From: Streptomyces sp. NBC_00289
GTDB taxonomy: Bacteria; Actinomycetota; Actinomycetes; Streptomycetales; Streptomycetaceae
DNA length: 64,000 nucleotides
Assembly: GCF_041435115.1 (NCBI RefSeq)
Contig: NZ_CP108046.1
Location: 5,766,001-5,830,000 of the forward strand
Direction of reading: 5' to 3'
Both the position numbers and the translations under genes were made by a program. Below are positions 25,163 through 32,318 of the stretch, piece by piece (position 1 is the stretch's first letter; each line of letters opens with the position of its first letter). The notes under the pieces are model-generated. The model saw only the letters and a list, made by a program, of their open reading frames with translations, was not told where the DNA came from and made no database searches.

Positions 25163-25217
25163 TTGAATATTAAACAAACGCGGCGTACTCTCTGTACTGG
25201 ATACGTTGAGAGTTCAA
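25163..25217. promoter_or_regulatory. Two MarR-like operator sites in the divergent promoter
   Basis: TTGAATATTAAA (25163-25174, one base from a perfect TTGAATATTCAA) and TTGA-GAGT-TCAA (25206-25217, perfect 4+4) flank the region between the MarR and DODA genes. TTGAxxxxTCAA spacing is typical of many MarR sites. Confidence 0.55.
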
Positions 25218-25247
25218 GTAGTTGATTCTTCCGAGGGAGTAGACGCC

Positions 25248-26039
25248 ATGTCCGCCGCCATCCAGGAGCGCATGCCCGCCCTCTATCTCAGCCACGGCGC
25301 GCCGCCCCTGGCGGACGACCCCGTGTGGCCCGGCCAGCTCGCCACCTGGTCCAAGGACCTGCCCCGCCCCAAGGCGATCCTCATGGTCTCCGCCCACTGG
25401 GAGGAGGCCCCGCTCGCCCTCGGCGCCACCACGACCGTCCCTCTCGTGTACGACTTCTGGGGATTCCCCGAGCACTACTACCAGGTCCAGTACACGGCCC
25501 CGGGTGCCCCCGAACTCGCCGAGTCCGTACGCAAGCTGCTGCGCGCCCCGGGCATGCCGGTGCAGGACATCCCGGACCGCGGCCTCGACCACGGCGCCTA
25601 CGTCCCGCTCGTCGAGATGTTCCCCGCGGCCGACATCCCGGTCCTGCAGATCTCCATGCCGACCCTCGACCCGGTGAAGCTCATGGAGATCGGCCGCACC
25701 CTGGCGCCCCTGCGCGACGAGGGCGTACTGATCGTCGGCTCCGGCTTCTTCACCCACAACCTGGCCGCGCTGCGGCACACGGGCGGGGGAGTGCCGACCT
25801 GGTCCTCGGAGTTCGACGACTGGGGCCACCGCGCCCTGGAGACCCGTGACTGGGACGCCCTGCTCGACTTCCTCCACAAGGCCCCGGCCGGCCGGTACGC
25901 CCACCCGCGCACGGAGCACTTCGCCCCGCTGTTCGTGACCATGGGCGCGGCGGAGGCCGGCGGCGAGCTGGACGCGCAGAAGTCCGTGATCGACGGGTTC
26001 TGGATGGGGATGGCCAAGCGGTCGGTGCAGTTCGGCTGA
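25248..26039 (+). CDS. DODA-type extradiol ring-opening dioxygenase (LigB fold)
   Basis: A 263-aa class III extradiol dioxygenase. Metal ligands and the active site show in ALYLSHGAPPL, ILMVSAHWEEAPL, DRGLDHGAYVPLVEMFP and RTEHFAPLFVTMGAA, as in the YgiD/4,5-DOPA dioxygenase group. It should cleave catechol-like rings in a metal-dependent manner; the natural substrate is unknown. The ATG at 25248 has GAGGGAG upstream. It is divergent from a MarR regulator. Confidence 0.93.
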   Translation: MSAAIQERMPALYLSHGAPPLADDPVWPGQLATWSKDLPRPKAILMVSAHWEEAPLALGATTTVPLVYDFWGFPEHYYQVQYTAPGAPELAESVRKLLRAPGMPVQDIPDRGLDHGAYVPLVEMFPAADIPVLQISMPTLDPVKLMEIGRTLAPLRDEGVLIVGSGFFTHNLAALRHTGGGVPTWSSEFDDWGHRALETRDWDALLDFLHKAPAGRYAHPRTEHFAPLFVTMGAAEAGGELDAQKSVIDGFWMGMAKRSVQFG

Positions 26040-26159
26040 CGGGTGCGGGCGCCCCGCCCGGGTCGCCCATGCCTGCGCCTGCCGGGGGATCGGCCGGGCC
26101 CTCGCTGTACGGGGGCCTGCTGTGGCGGCCCGCCGTACGGTGCCCGCTGTGGCGTCGGC

Positions 26160-26690
26160 TCAGAGTTCCTTCTCGTACCAGGCCACGTCCCAGTAGCGGC
26201 CGAACTTGCGGCCCACCTCCGCGTACGTGCCGACGTGCCGGAAGCCGAAGCGTTCGTGCAGTCGCACGGACGCTTCGTTCGGCTGGGCGATGCCGGCGTA
26301 GGCGCGGTGCAGGTCCTCGTCGGCGAGCGCCGCGAAGAGGGCCTTGTAGAGCAGCGTGCCGATGCCGCGGCGGCCCGCGTGCGGAGCGACGTAGACCGTG
26401 GTCTCCACCGAGGTCCCGTACGCCGGCTTCGCGCGGTAGGGACTGGATGTGGCGTATCCGAGAATCTCCTGTGAGATCTCCCCCGGGGCCGTCATCGTGG
26501 CAACCATCAGCGGGTACGGCCCGTCTACAGGGTGGGAGAGCAGCCAGGGGCGGCGCTCCTCCGGGGAGAATGCGGCGGTGTCGAAGGTGACGGCCGTCTC
26601 ACGTACGTAGTGGTTGTAGATGTCGGTGAGAGCGTCGAGGTCGGCCTCGACTCCCGGCCTGACCTGGACCTCTGTACGTGCCGACGACAT
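26160..26690 (-). CDS. GNAT acetyltransferase of the phosphinothricin acetyltransferase (PAT) type
   Basis: A 176-aa GNAT protein with AYGTSVETTVYVAPHAGRRG (acetyl-CoA binding RRGIGT), ALFAALADEDLHRAYAGIAQ, NEASVRLHERFGFRHVGTY and GRKFGRYWDVAWYEKEL, the PAT/Bar signature. These enzymes N-acetylate phosphinothricin, methionine sulfoximine or related amino acid analogues; without a bialaphos cluster nearby the physiological substrate is open. It is divergent from hrdD. Confidence 0.9.
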   Translation of the reverse strand: MSSARTEVQVRPGVEADLDALTDIYNHYVRETAVTFDTAAFSPEERRPWLLSHPVDGPYPLMVATMTAPGEISQEILGYATSSPYRAKPAYGTSVETTVYVAPHAGRRGIGTLLYKALFAALADEDLHRAYAGIAQPNEASVRLHERFGFRHVGTYAEVGRKFGRYWDVAWYEKEL

Positions 26691-26749
26691 CGTGCCTCCC
26701 GTGTGGCGGGACAGGGTACTGCATGATCAGAAAAACAGGGATGCCGGTT

Positions 26750-26777
26750 GGGAATTCTGTCCGGATTCCAGTCGTTG
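26750..26777 (+). promoter_or_regulatory. Sigma-R/sigma-E type promoter of hrdD
   Basis: GGGAAT (26750-26755) is followed by exactly 18 nt and GTTG (26774-26777), a full match to the ECF sigma-R/sigma-E consensus GGAAT-N18-GTT. hrdD of S. coelicolor is a known sigma-R and sigma-E target, so disulfide and envelope stress control is likely conserved. Transcription would start near 26783, about 75 nt before the start codon. Confidence 0.85.
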
Positions 26778-26859
26778 TTTCCTTCGGATGCAGGGCACCC
26801 GAGGAGAGTGCCGAGCGTCTGAGAGACCACCGCTGAACCACCATCGCAAGGGAGCACGC

Positions 26860-27858
26860 ATGGCAACCCGTGCCGTCGCCCGTCGACAGTCCGCCACCGG
26901 CGAGACCAACGACGCGCCACGCAGTGTTCGCGCCCATGGCGGCGAGATCGCCGACCGCGACCTGGTCGGCATGTACCTCGACGAGATCGCGCGTACACCG
27001 CTGCTCGACGCCGCCAAGGAAGTCGAGCTGTCACAGATCATCGAGGCGGGTGTGTTCGCGCGGCAGGTCCTCGACGGGTTCGAGGAGTCGAAGGCGGACG
27101 CCACCCGCGAGGAGCTGGAGGCACTGGTCGCCGAGAGCGAGCGGGCCAAGGACGTCTTCATCCGTTCCAACCTCCGACTGGTCGTGGCCGTGGCCCGCCG
27201 CTACCCCCGTAGCGGCCTGCCCCTGCTCGACCTGGTCCAGGAGGGCAACGCCGGTCTGGTGCGCGCGGTCGAGAAGTTCGACTACCGCAAGGGCTTCAAG
27301 TTCTCGACGTACGCCACCTGGTGGATCCGCCAGGCCATCACGCGGTCGATCGCCGACCAGTCGCGCACCATCCGCCTGCCCGTCCACCTGGTGGAGGAGC
27401 TGGGCCGGATCCGGCGCGTGCAGCGCGAGTTCAACCGTGAGAACGGCCGGGACCCGGAGCCCGCGGAGATCGCCGCCGAGCTCGGCTCGACGCCGGCCCG
27501 TGTGACGGACGTCCTGGACTGGGCCCGCGACCCGGTATCGCTGAACATGGCGGTCGACGACGACGGGGACACCCAGTTCGGCGACCTCCTCGAGGACACG
27601 TCGGCGGTCTCGCCGGAGCAGTCGGTACTCACCCTGCTGCGCAGCGAGGAACTGGACGACCTCATCGGCCGCCTCGACCAGCGCACGGCCTCGATCATCA
27701 AGATGCGCTACGGCATCGACGACGGCCGGGAGCGCACGCTGACCGAGGTGGGCAAGGAGCACGGCCTGACGCGCGAGCGCATCCGTCAGATCGAGAAGCA
27801 CGCCCTGCTGGAGCTGAAGAAGCTGGCGCGCTCCACCGGGTTCGACGCGGCGGCGTGA
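26860..27858 (+). CDS. hrdD: RNA polymerase group 2 sigma factor HrdD
   Basis: A 332-aa protein, the length of S. coelicolor HrdD and very close to it in sequence. Region 1.2 has DRDLVGMYLDEIARTPLL, region 2 has NLRLVVAVARRYPRSGLPLL and FDYRKGFKFSTYATWWIRQA, region 3 has LVEELGRIRRVQREFNRENG, and region 4 has LTEVGKEHGLTRERIRQIEK. It is a non-essential HrdB relative that recognises -35/-10 promoters. AAGGGAG lies 5 nt before the ATG. It is followed by a TetR gene, as in S. coelicolor. Confidence 0.96.
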   Translation: MATRAVARRQSATGETNDAPRSVRAHGGEIADRDLVGMYLDEIARTPLLDAAKEVELSQIIEAGVFARQVLDGFEESKADATREELEALVAESERAKDVFIRSNLRLVVAVARRYPRSGLPLLDLVQEGNAGLVRAVEKFDYRKGFKFSTYATWWIRQAITRSIADQSRTIRLPVHLVEELGRIRRVQREFNRENGRDPEPAEIAAELGSTPARVTDVLDWARDPVSLNMAVDDDGDTQFGDLLEDTSAVSPEQSVLTLLRSEELDDLIGRLDQRTASIIKMRYGIDDGRERTLTEVGKEHGLTRERIRQIEKHALLELKKLARSTGFDAAA

Positions 27859-28409
27859 CGGTCGAAGCGGCGGCGTGACAGCCGGTCGTTTTCGTTGCCG
27901 GTCCGTGATGTGTCGCTTCGCGACTGCGGGGTAGCAGCGGGAGCGGAGGGGCGCGTTTGACACGACTGGCGCCGGATGGCGTACGACGGCCTGGGCCGCG
28001 TACGCCGGGTGGCGAAAGACGGCGCAAACATGGCGCGTAACGCCGCTTCAACCGACACGGGCCCGGGAACAAGACCTCAGGGCCCGGGAGTTCGGATGCT
28101 TTTCCCTGATGTTCGAGTCCGGGGGCAAGTCCCCTGACTCCTTGAGCCAAGTCCCGACGCACACCCCCCCCGGCGCCGGGACTCTCCACCAGCCGGGCTC
28201 CGGCGACCCTCCCCCCGGGCGCCGGAGCCCGGCTGACTTATGCGCTGTCAGAGCTGTCAGCTTTGCTAGAGAGGCCAGCTCTGTCAGAGCGGTCAGATGG
28301 GGGCGGCGGGGCAGTCGGGGCGTATGGGGACGGCGGGGCACCCCGTACCTGAACCCCGGGGTGGCCCGCCGAATGGCAGATTGTGTCACATGGGCATAGC
28401 CTGCCGAAT
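27859..28409. other. Gene-free region with a strong hairpin and short repeats
   Basis: No gene in about 550 nt. It contains the 15-bp hairpin at 28191-28234 and a cluster of GTCAGAGC/TGTCAG words at 28245-28300, where AGAGCTG and CAGCTCT also form an inverted repeat. The cluster lies upstream of the TetR gene and may be its operator. Confidence 0.4.
28191..28234. terminator. 15-bp hairpin between hrdD and tetR
   Basis: AGCCGGGCTCCGGCG pairs perfectly with CGCCGGAGCCCGGCT across a 14-nt loop. It lies 330 nt after the hrdD stop and probably ends its transcript or insulates the TetR gene. Confidence 0.7.
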
Positions 28410-29258
28410 GTGCGTCTCCCCACCTCTGCCTCCCCGACCCCACCTGCCACCGCGGCCACCTCGCTCACGGAACGCCGTAAAGCCGCGACCAGGATGGAGA
28501 TCGCCCGCGCGGCGGCCGGTCTCTTCGTCAAGCACGGTCTGCGTGCCACCCGCGCCGAGGACATCGCCCAGGCGGCGGGCATCGCCCCGCGCACCTTCTA
28601 CCGCTACTTCGCCACAAAGGAGGAGGCGGTCGCCCCGCTCTACGCGGCAGGCGCGCAGCGCTGGGCGGAGGCGGTGCGCGAGGCACCCGCCGACCTGTCC
28701 CTGGCGCAGGCCCTGGAACACGGCGTACGGCACACGCTGACGCCCGGTGTCGGCGTCTCGGCGAGCTCCTGGGAATGGGTCCGCACCCTGATCCGCCTCG
28801 CGGAGGCGAGCCCCGCCCTGCGCAAGGTGTGGGCGGAGGTCTGCCACACCTCGGAACGGACCCTGGCGGAGGTACTGCGGGAACGGGTGACGCGGCCGGG
28901 CCACGACGACAACGTTGCCGAGCGGGAGAACCGGGTGGGGGCAGGAGCGGGGGCAGGAGCCGTTCCCGGTTCCGAGACCGGCTCAGGCACCGGGGCTGGT
29001 TCCGGTTCCGAGACCGGCTCCGGCACCGGGGCTGGTTCCGGCTCGGGTTCCGTGAGTGAGCCGCCCGTTGTCCCGCACGCGGGGCTGCGCTTCGCCGCTG
29101 CCGCCGCGAGTGCCGTCGTACGCACGGCTGTCGAGGGCTGGGCGGCCGGGGACGCGGCCGCCGGCGGGCCGGAGGGGCCGGCCGCGGTGGCGCTGCGGAA
29201 CCTGGCGGCGCTGCGGGACTTCCCCTGGGAGACGGTGGTGGACCGGCGCGAGACGTGA
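28410..29258 (+). CDS. TetR-family regulator with a Gly/Ser-rich insert
   Basis: A 282-aa TetR protein. The HTH is at about 20-70 (RMEIARAAAGLFVKHGLRAT and AQAAGIAPRTFYRYFATKEE). The ligand domain is split by an Ala/Gly/Ser/Thr/Glu insert of about 45 residues (about 175-220), after which VVPHAGLRFAAAAASAVVR resumes the fold. Placement after hrdD matches SCO3201 of S. coelicolor, a TetR regulator that affects antibiotic production when overexpressed. The start is uncertain: the GTG at 28410 gives a sensible N-terminus but has no RBS, so a leaderless transcript or a GTG at 28383 is possible. Confidence 0.88.
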   Translation: MRLPTSASPTPPATAATSLTERRKAATRMEIARAAAGLFVKHGLRATRAEDIAQAAGIAPRTFYRYFATKEEAVAPLYAAGAQRWAEAVREAPADLSLAQALEHGVRHTLTPGVGVSASSWEWVRTLIRLAEASPALRKVWAEVCHTSERTLAEVLRERVTRPGHDDNVAERENRVGAGAGAGAVPGSETGSGTGAGSGSETGSGTGAGSGSGSVSEPPVVPHAGLRFAAAAASAVVRTAVEGWAAGDAAAGGPEGPAAVALRNLAALRDFPWETVVDRRET

Positions 29259-29261
29259 CGG

Positions 29262-29400
29262 TCCGACGTTCGGGGGTCCGCTCGTCGGCGACGGTCCCAC
29301 CTATCCGTGTCTCGGTGACGGTCCCCTCCACCTGTCCACTCGTCGGCGACGGTCCCCCTCCACCTAGCCACTCGTCGGACGGTCCACCTCCACCTGTACC
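29262..29400. repeat. Imperfect tandem repeat of a CTCGTCGGCGACGGTCC-like unit
   Basis: Between the convergent TetR and WYL genes four imperfect copies of a unit containing GTCGGCGACGGTCCC and CCTCCACCT recur at roughly 35-45-nt spacing. No gene is present. Confidence 0.6.
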
Positions 29401-29420
29401 GGTGCACGGTGCGGCGTCGA

Positions 29421-30389
29421 TCAGGCGCCCCCCGCCGCCCGCACCAGCCGTCCTCCCAGCTCCCGTACGCGCCGCACGAGTTGCTCCGGCTCCTCGACCG
29501 TGAACTCGATCTCCAGCATCGCCAGCCGTACCGCCAGCCACTCCACCGAGTCCCCGGCCGTGCCGCGCAGCCGGCAGCTGCGCTCGTCGAGGGGTTCGGG
29601 CGTGCCGAGCCAGGACGGCAGCCGGGGTGCGACCGCCTCGGCGGGGGCGGCGAAGGTGACGGTGAACTCGTATGTCTCCTGCCGCCGGTACATCGACTGC
29701 CTCAGGTACTCTGCCGCGTCGCCCGTCGGCAGCTCCCGGGGAGTGAACCGGGCCCCGGTCGCGAACGGCTCGCTCACCCGGTCCACGCGGAAGGTGCGCC
29801 AGTCGTCGCGGTCGAGGTCGTACGCGACGAGGTACCAGCGGCGCCCCGTCGACACCAGTCGGTACGGCTCCGTCACGCGCCGCGAGCCCGTGCCGTCCTT
29901 GGCGCGGTAGGCGAACCGCAGGCGTTCCCGCCCGGCCACCGTCGAGGCCATCACGGTCAGTGTCTCGGGTGCGATGCTCGCCCCGTCCCCGCTGGTCAGC
30001 GGTGTTGTCGCGGCCTGGAGGGTGGAGACGCGGTGGCGGAGACGGGACGGCAGGACCTGCTCCAGCTTGGCCAGGGCCCGCACCGACGCCTCGTCCACGC
30101 CCTCGACGGCGTGCCCGGCCCCGGCCCGCAGCCCGACCGCGATCGCCACCGCCTCCTCGTCGTCGAGCACGAGCGGCGGCATCGCCTTGCCCGCGACCAG
30201 CCGGTAGCCGCCGTCGGCCCCCTTGCTGGCCTGCACGGGATAGCCGAGCTCGCGCAGCCGGTCGATGTCGCGCCGGACCGTACGACGGGACACCCCGAGT
30301 CGTCCGGCGAGCTCGCCGCCGGGCCATTCGCGGGGCGTCTGGAGGAGGGAGAGAAGCTGGAGGAGCCGGGCCGGGGTGTCCGTCGTCAT
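29421..30389 (-). CDS. WYL-domain (YafY/DeoR-like HTH) regulator
   Basis: A 322-aa regulator. N-terminal HTH_11 (about 5-60, GELAGRLGVSRRTVRRDIDR), then a WYL domain (about 135-225, VTEPYRLVSTGRRWYLVAYD and WRTFRVDRV) and a WCX-like C-terminus. WYL domains bind nucleotide or nucleic acid ligands in known cases. It is divergent from an MFS exporter with an inverted repeat in between and likely controls it. Confidence 0.93.
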   Translation of the reverse strand: MTTDTPARLLQLLSLLQTPREWPGGELAGRLGVSRRTVRRDIDRLRELGYPVQASKGADGGYRLVAGKAMPPLVLDDEEAVAIAVGLRAGAGHAVEGVDEASVRALAKLEQVLPSRLRHRVSTLQAATTPLTSGDGASIAPETLTVMASTVAGRERLRFAYRAKDGTGSRRVTEPYRLVSTGRRWYLVAYDLDRDDWRTFRVDRVSEPFATGARFTPRELPTGDAAEYLRQSMYRRQETYEFTVTFAAPAEAVAPRLPSWLGTPEPLDERSCRLRGTAGDSVEWLAVRLAMLEIEFTVEEPEQLVRRVRELGGRLVRAAGGA

Positions 30390-30411
30390 GAGGTCGAGGA
30401 TGCCGTAGATC

Positions 30412-30430
30412 TAGGACATGATCTGACCTA
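30412..30430. promoter_or_regulatory. Candidate operator between WYL regulator and MFS gene
   Basis: TAGGACA-TGATC-TGACCTA is an inverted repeat with 6 of 7 positions matched, in the middle of the 62-nt divergent region, close to both start codons. Confidence 0.5.
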
Positions 30431-30451
30431 TTGGGGTCATAGCTTGGGGGC

Positions 30452-31966
30452 ATGAACTCCACCGAACCCCTTGTGGACAGCTCGGCCCTCACGGCGGACC
30501 GCCGCCGCTGGTTCGCCCTCGCGATCGTGATGACCGCGGCCTTCATGGACCTCGTCGACGTCACGATCGTCAATATCGCGATCCCGTCGATCCAGCAGGA
30601 CGCGGGCGCCTCCTTCAGCCAGATCCAGTGGATCACCGCCGGTTACGCGCTCGCCTTCGCAGCCGGTCTCATCACCGGCGGGCGGCTCGGCGACATCCAC
30701 GGCCGCAAGCGGCTGTTCCTCGTCGGCATCGGCGGCTTCACGATCGCCTCCGCACTGTGCGGCTTCGCCGCCAACCCGGAGATGCTGGTCGCCTCGCGCA
30801 TCCTGCAGGGCGGCATGGCGGCCATGATGGTGCCGCAGGTTCTGTCGATCGTCCACGCGACCTTCCCGGCACACGAGCGGGGCAAGGTCTTCGGGCTCTT
30901 CGGCGCGGTCGTGGGCCTGGGGGCGGTGTCCGGGCCGCTGCTCGGCGCGCTGCTGACGGAGTGGAACCTGTTCGGGCTGGAGTGGCGGCCCATCTTCCTG
31001 ATCAACCTGCCGGTCGGCATCGCGGGCCTGATCCTCGGCCGCCGCTTCATCGCCGAGTCCAAGGCGCCGAAGGCGCTCAAGCTGGACCTCGTCGGGGTCG
31101 CCCTCGTCATCCTGGGCCTGCTGATGCTGCTCTACCCGCTGACCCGCGGCCGTGAGCTGGGCTGGCCGCTGTGGGGGTACGTCTCGATGGCCGGCGCGTT
31201 CGTCGTCTTCGCGGCGCTGGTGGCGTACGAGCGGCGCAAGGCCGCCCGCGACGGCTCCCCGCTCATCGAACTGTCGCTGTTCAGGGTGAAGAGCTTCGCG
31301 GCCGGCATCGCGGTGCAGACCGTCTTCGGGGTCGCGCTCGGCATCTTCTTCCTGGTGTGGACGCTGTACATGCAGGTCGGCCTGGGATGGAGCCCGCTGC
31401 GCGCGGGACTGACCGGGGTCCCCTTCTCGATCGCCGTCTCGGCGGCGGCCGGCCTGTCGGTCCAGCAACTGGTCCCGCGCTTCGGGCGCAAGGTGCTCCA
31501 GGCCGGCGCGCTGGTGATGGGCGCGGGCGTGCTGCTCTACATCTGGGAGTCCGACCGGTACGGCATGTCGATCGCCTCCTGGCAGATGGCCCTGCCCCTG
31601 GTCGTGATGGGCCTCGGCATGGGTCTGATCGTCGCCCCGCTGACGGACGCGGTGCTCTCCGACGTACCGCGCGAACACTCGGGGTCGGCGTCCGGCCTCA
31701 TCAACACCGTGCAGCAGATGGGCAACGCGCTCGGTCTCGGCCTGGTGTCCGTCGTCTTCTTCGGCACCATCGGCGACGACCTGCGCCCCGCCGACACGGG
31801 CCCGGCCTTCGTGAACGGCTTCCAGCACGCGCTGGTCTGGGTGGCCGCGGTGATGGGCGTGATCTTCCTGCTGATGTTCGCGCTGCCCGGGCGACCGGCC
31901 CAGCACGTCGAGGGCGGGGACGGCCGGCTTCCGGCGGGGGAGAGGGAGGCGGCGCTCGTGGGCTGA
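30452..31966 (+). CDS. MFS drug exporter, EmrB/QacA (DHA2) type
   Basis: A 504-aa permease with 14 predicted helices: DLVDVTIVNIAIPSIQQDAG, GGRLGDIHGRKRLFLVGIGG and VLSDVPREHSGSASGLINTV are DHA2 signatures. It probably exports a toxic amphipathic compound by proton antiport. It is divergent from the WYL regulator, and a 13-bp hairpin follows the stop (31993-32024). It is only about 40% similar by eye to the exporter at 22915, so it is not a recent duplicate. Confidence 0.94.
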   Translation: MNSTEPLVDSSALTADRRRWFALAIVMTAAFMDLVDVTIVNIAIPSIQQDAGASFSQIQWITAGYALAFAAGLITGGRLGDIHGRKRLFLVGIGGFTIASALCGFAANPEMLVASRILQGGMAAMMVPQVLSIVHATFPAHERGKVFGLFGAVVGLGAVSGPLLGALLTEWNLFGLEWRPIFLINLPVGIAGLILGRRFIAESKAPKALKLDLVGVALVILGLLMLLYPLTRGRELGWPLWGYVSMAGAFVVFAALVAYERRKAARDGSPLIELSLFRVKSFAAGIAVQTVFGVALGIFFLVWTLYMQVGLGWSPLRAGLTGVPFSIAVSAAAGLSVQQLVPRFGRKVLQAGALVMGAGVLLYIWESDRYGMSIASWQMALPLVVMGLGMGLIVAPLTDAVLSDVPREHSGSASGLINTVQQMGNALGLGLVSVVFFGTIGDDLRPADTGPAFVNGFQHALVWVAAVMGVIFLLMFALPGRPAQHVEGGDGRLPAGEREAALVG

Positions 31967-31992
31967 GGCCGGCCCTGGCTGAGACGCGAGTG

Positions 31993-32024
31993 GCGCCCGT
32001 CCTCCACTGCCGGAGGGCGGGCGC
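31993..32024 (+). terminator. Hairpin after the MFS exporter
   Basis: GCGCCCGTCCTCC pairs with GGAGGGCGGGCGC (12 of 13) across a 6-nt loop, 27 nt after the stop codon and upstream of the peptide gene. Confidence 0.65.
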
Positions 32025-32109
32025 ACCGTCGTACCGGCCATCCGGCCGGGGCGCCGACGGCCGCTTGCCGGGTAGGGGTGGCCACACCTTGGTGCGGTAC
32101 CGTGACGCC

Positions 32110-32307
32110 ATGTCATCGAGGGAACACGTCACCCCCAGTGCGGCGACGGCGCCGGAGGTGGCGCGACCGTGGCTGCCCGCACTGTCGGTTCTGTCCCTGG
32201 AGGAGCTCACAGCCCTCGAACGCACCGATCTGCTGCCGTCGGCCGAACGCATGCGGCACCAGGTCGGCCGTCCCGTGTCGACCATCGCGGGCAGCGACGG
32301 CGGCTGA
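32110..32307 (+). CDS. Putative precursor peptide next to an aKG-HExxH hydroxylase (65 aa)
   Basis: A 65-aa peptide: a flexible N-terminus, then WLPALSVLSLEELTALERTD and LLPSAERMRHQVGRP, then a C-terminal tail VSTIAGSDGG. Its plan (LP-L--LSLEEL helix, short core at the C-terminus) resembles leaders of FxSxx-COOH-type RiPP precursors, but the last five residues are GSDGG, not FxSxx. Its stop lies 11 nt before the start of the hydroxylase gene, so the two are probably co-translated. There is no good Shine-Dalgarno; a leaderless transcript is possible. Being a substrate of the neighbouring enzyme is inference from layout. Confidence 0.65.
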   Translation: MSSREHVTPSAATAPEVARPWLPALSVLSLEELTALERTDLLPSAERMRHQVGRPVSTIAGSDGG

Positions 32308-32318
32308 CCTCTGTGCCG

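Noticed and set aside
26160..26690. PAT-type acetyltransferase as a marker of a phosphinothricin biosynthesis cluster
   Set aside because: No phosphonate or peptide synthetase genes lie nearby; the neighbour hrdD is a chromosomal core gene.
28105..28135. A GTTCGAGTCC sequence like a tRNA T-arm
   Set aside because: No matching acceptor, D-arm or anticodon arm can be folded around it.
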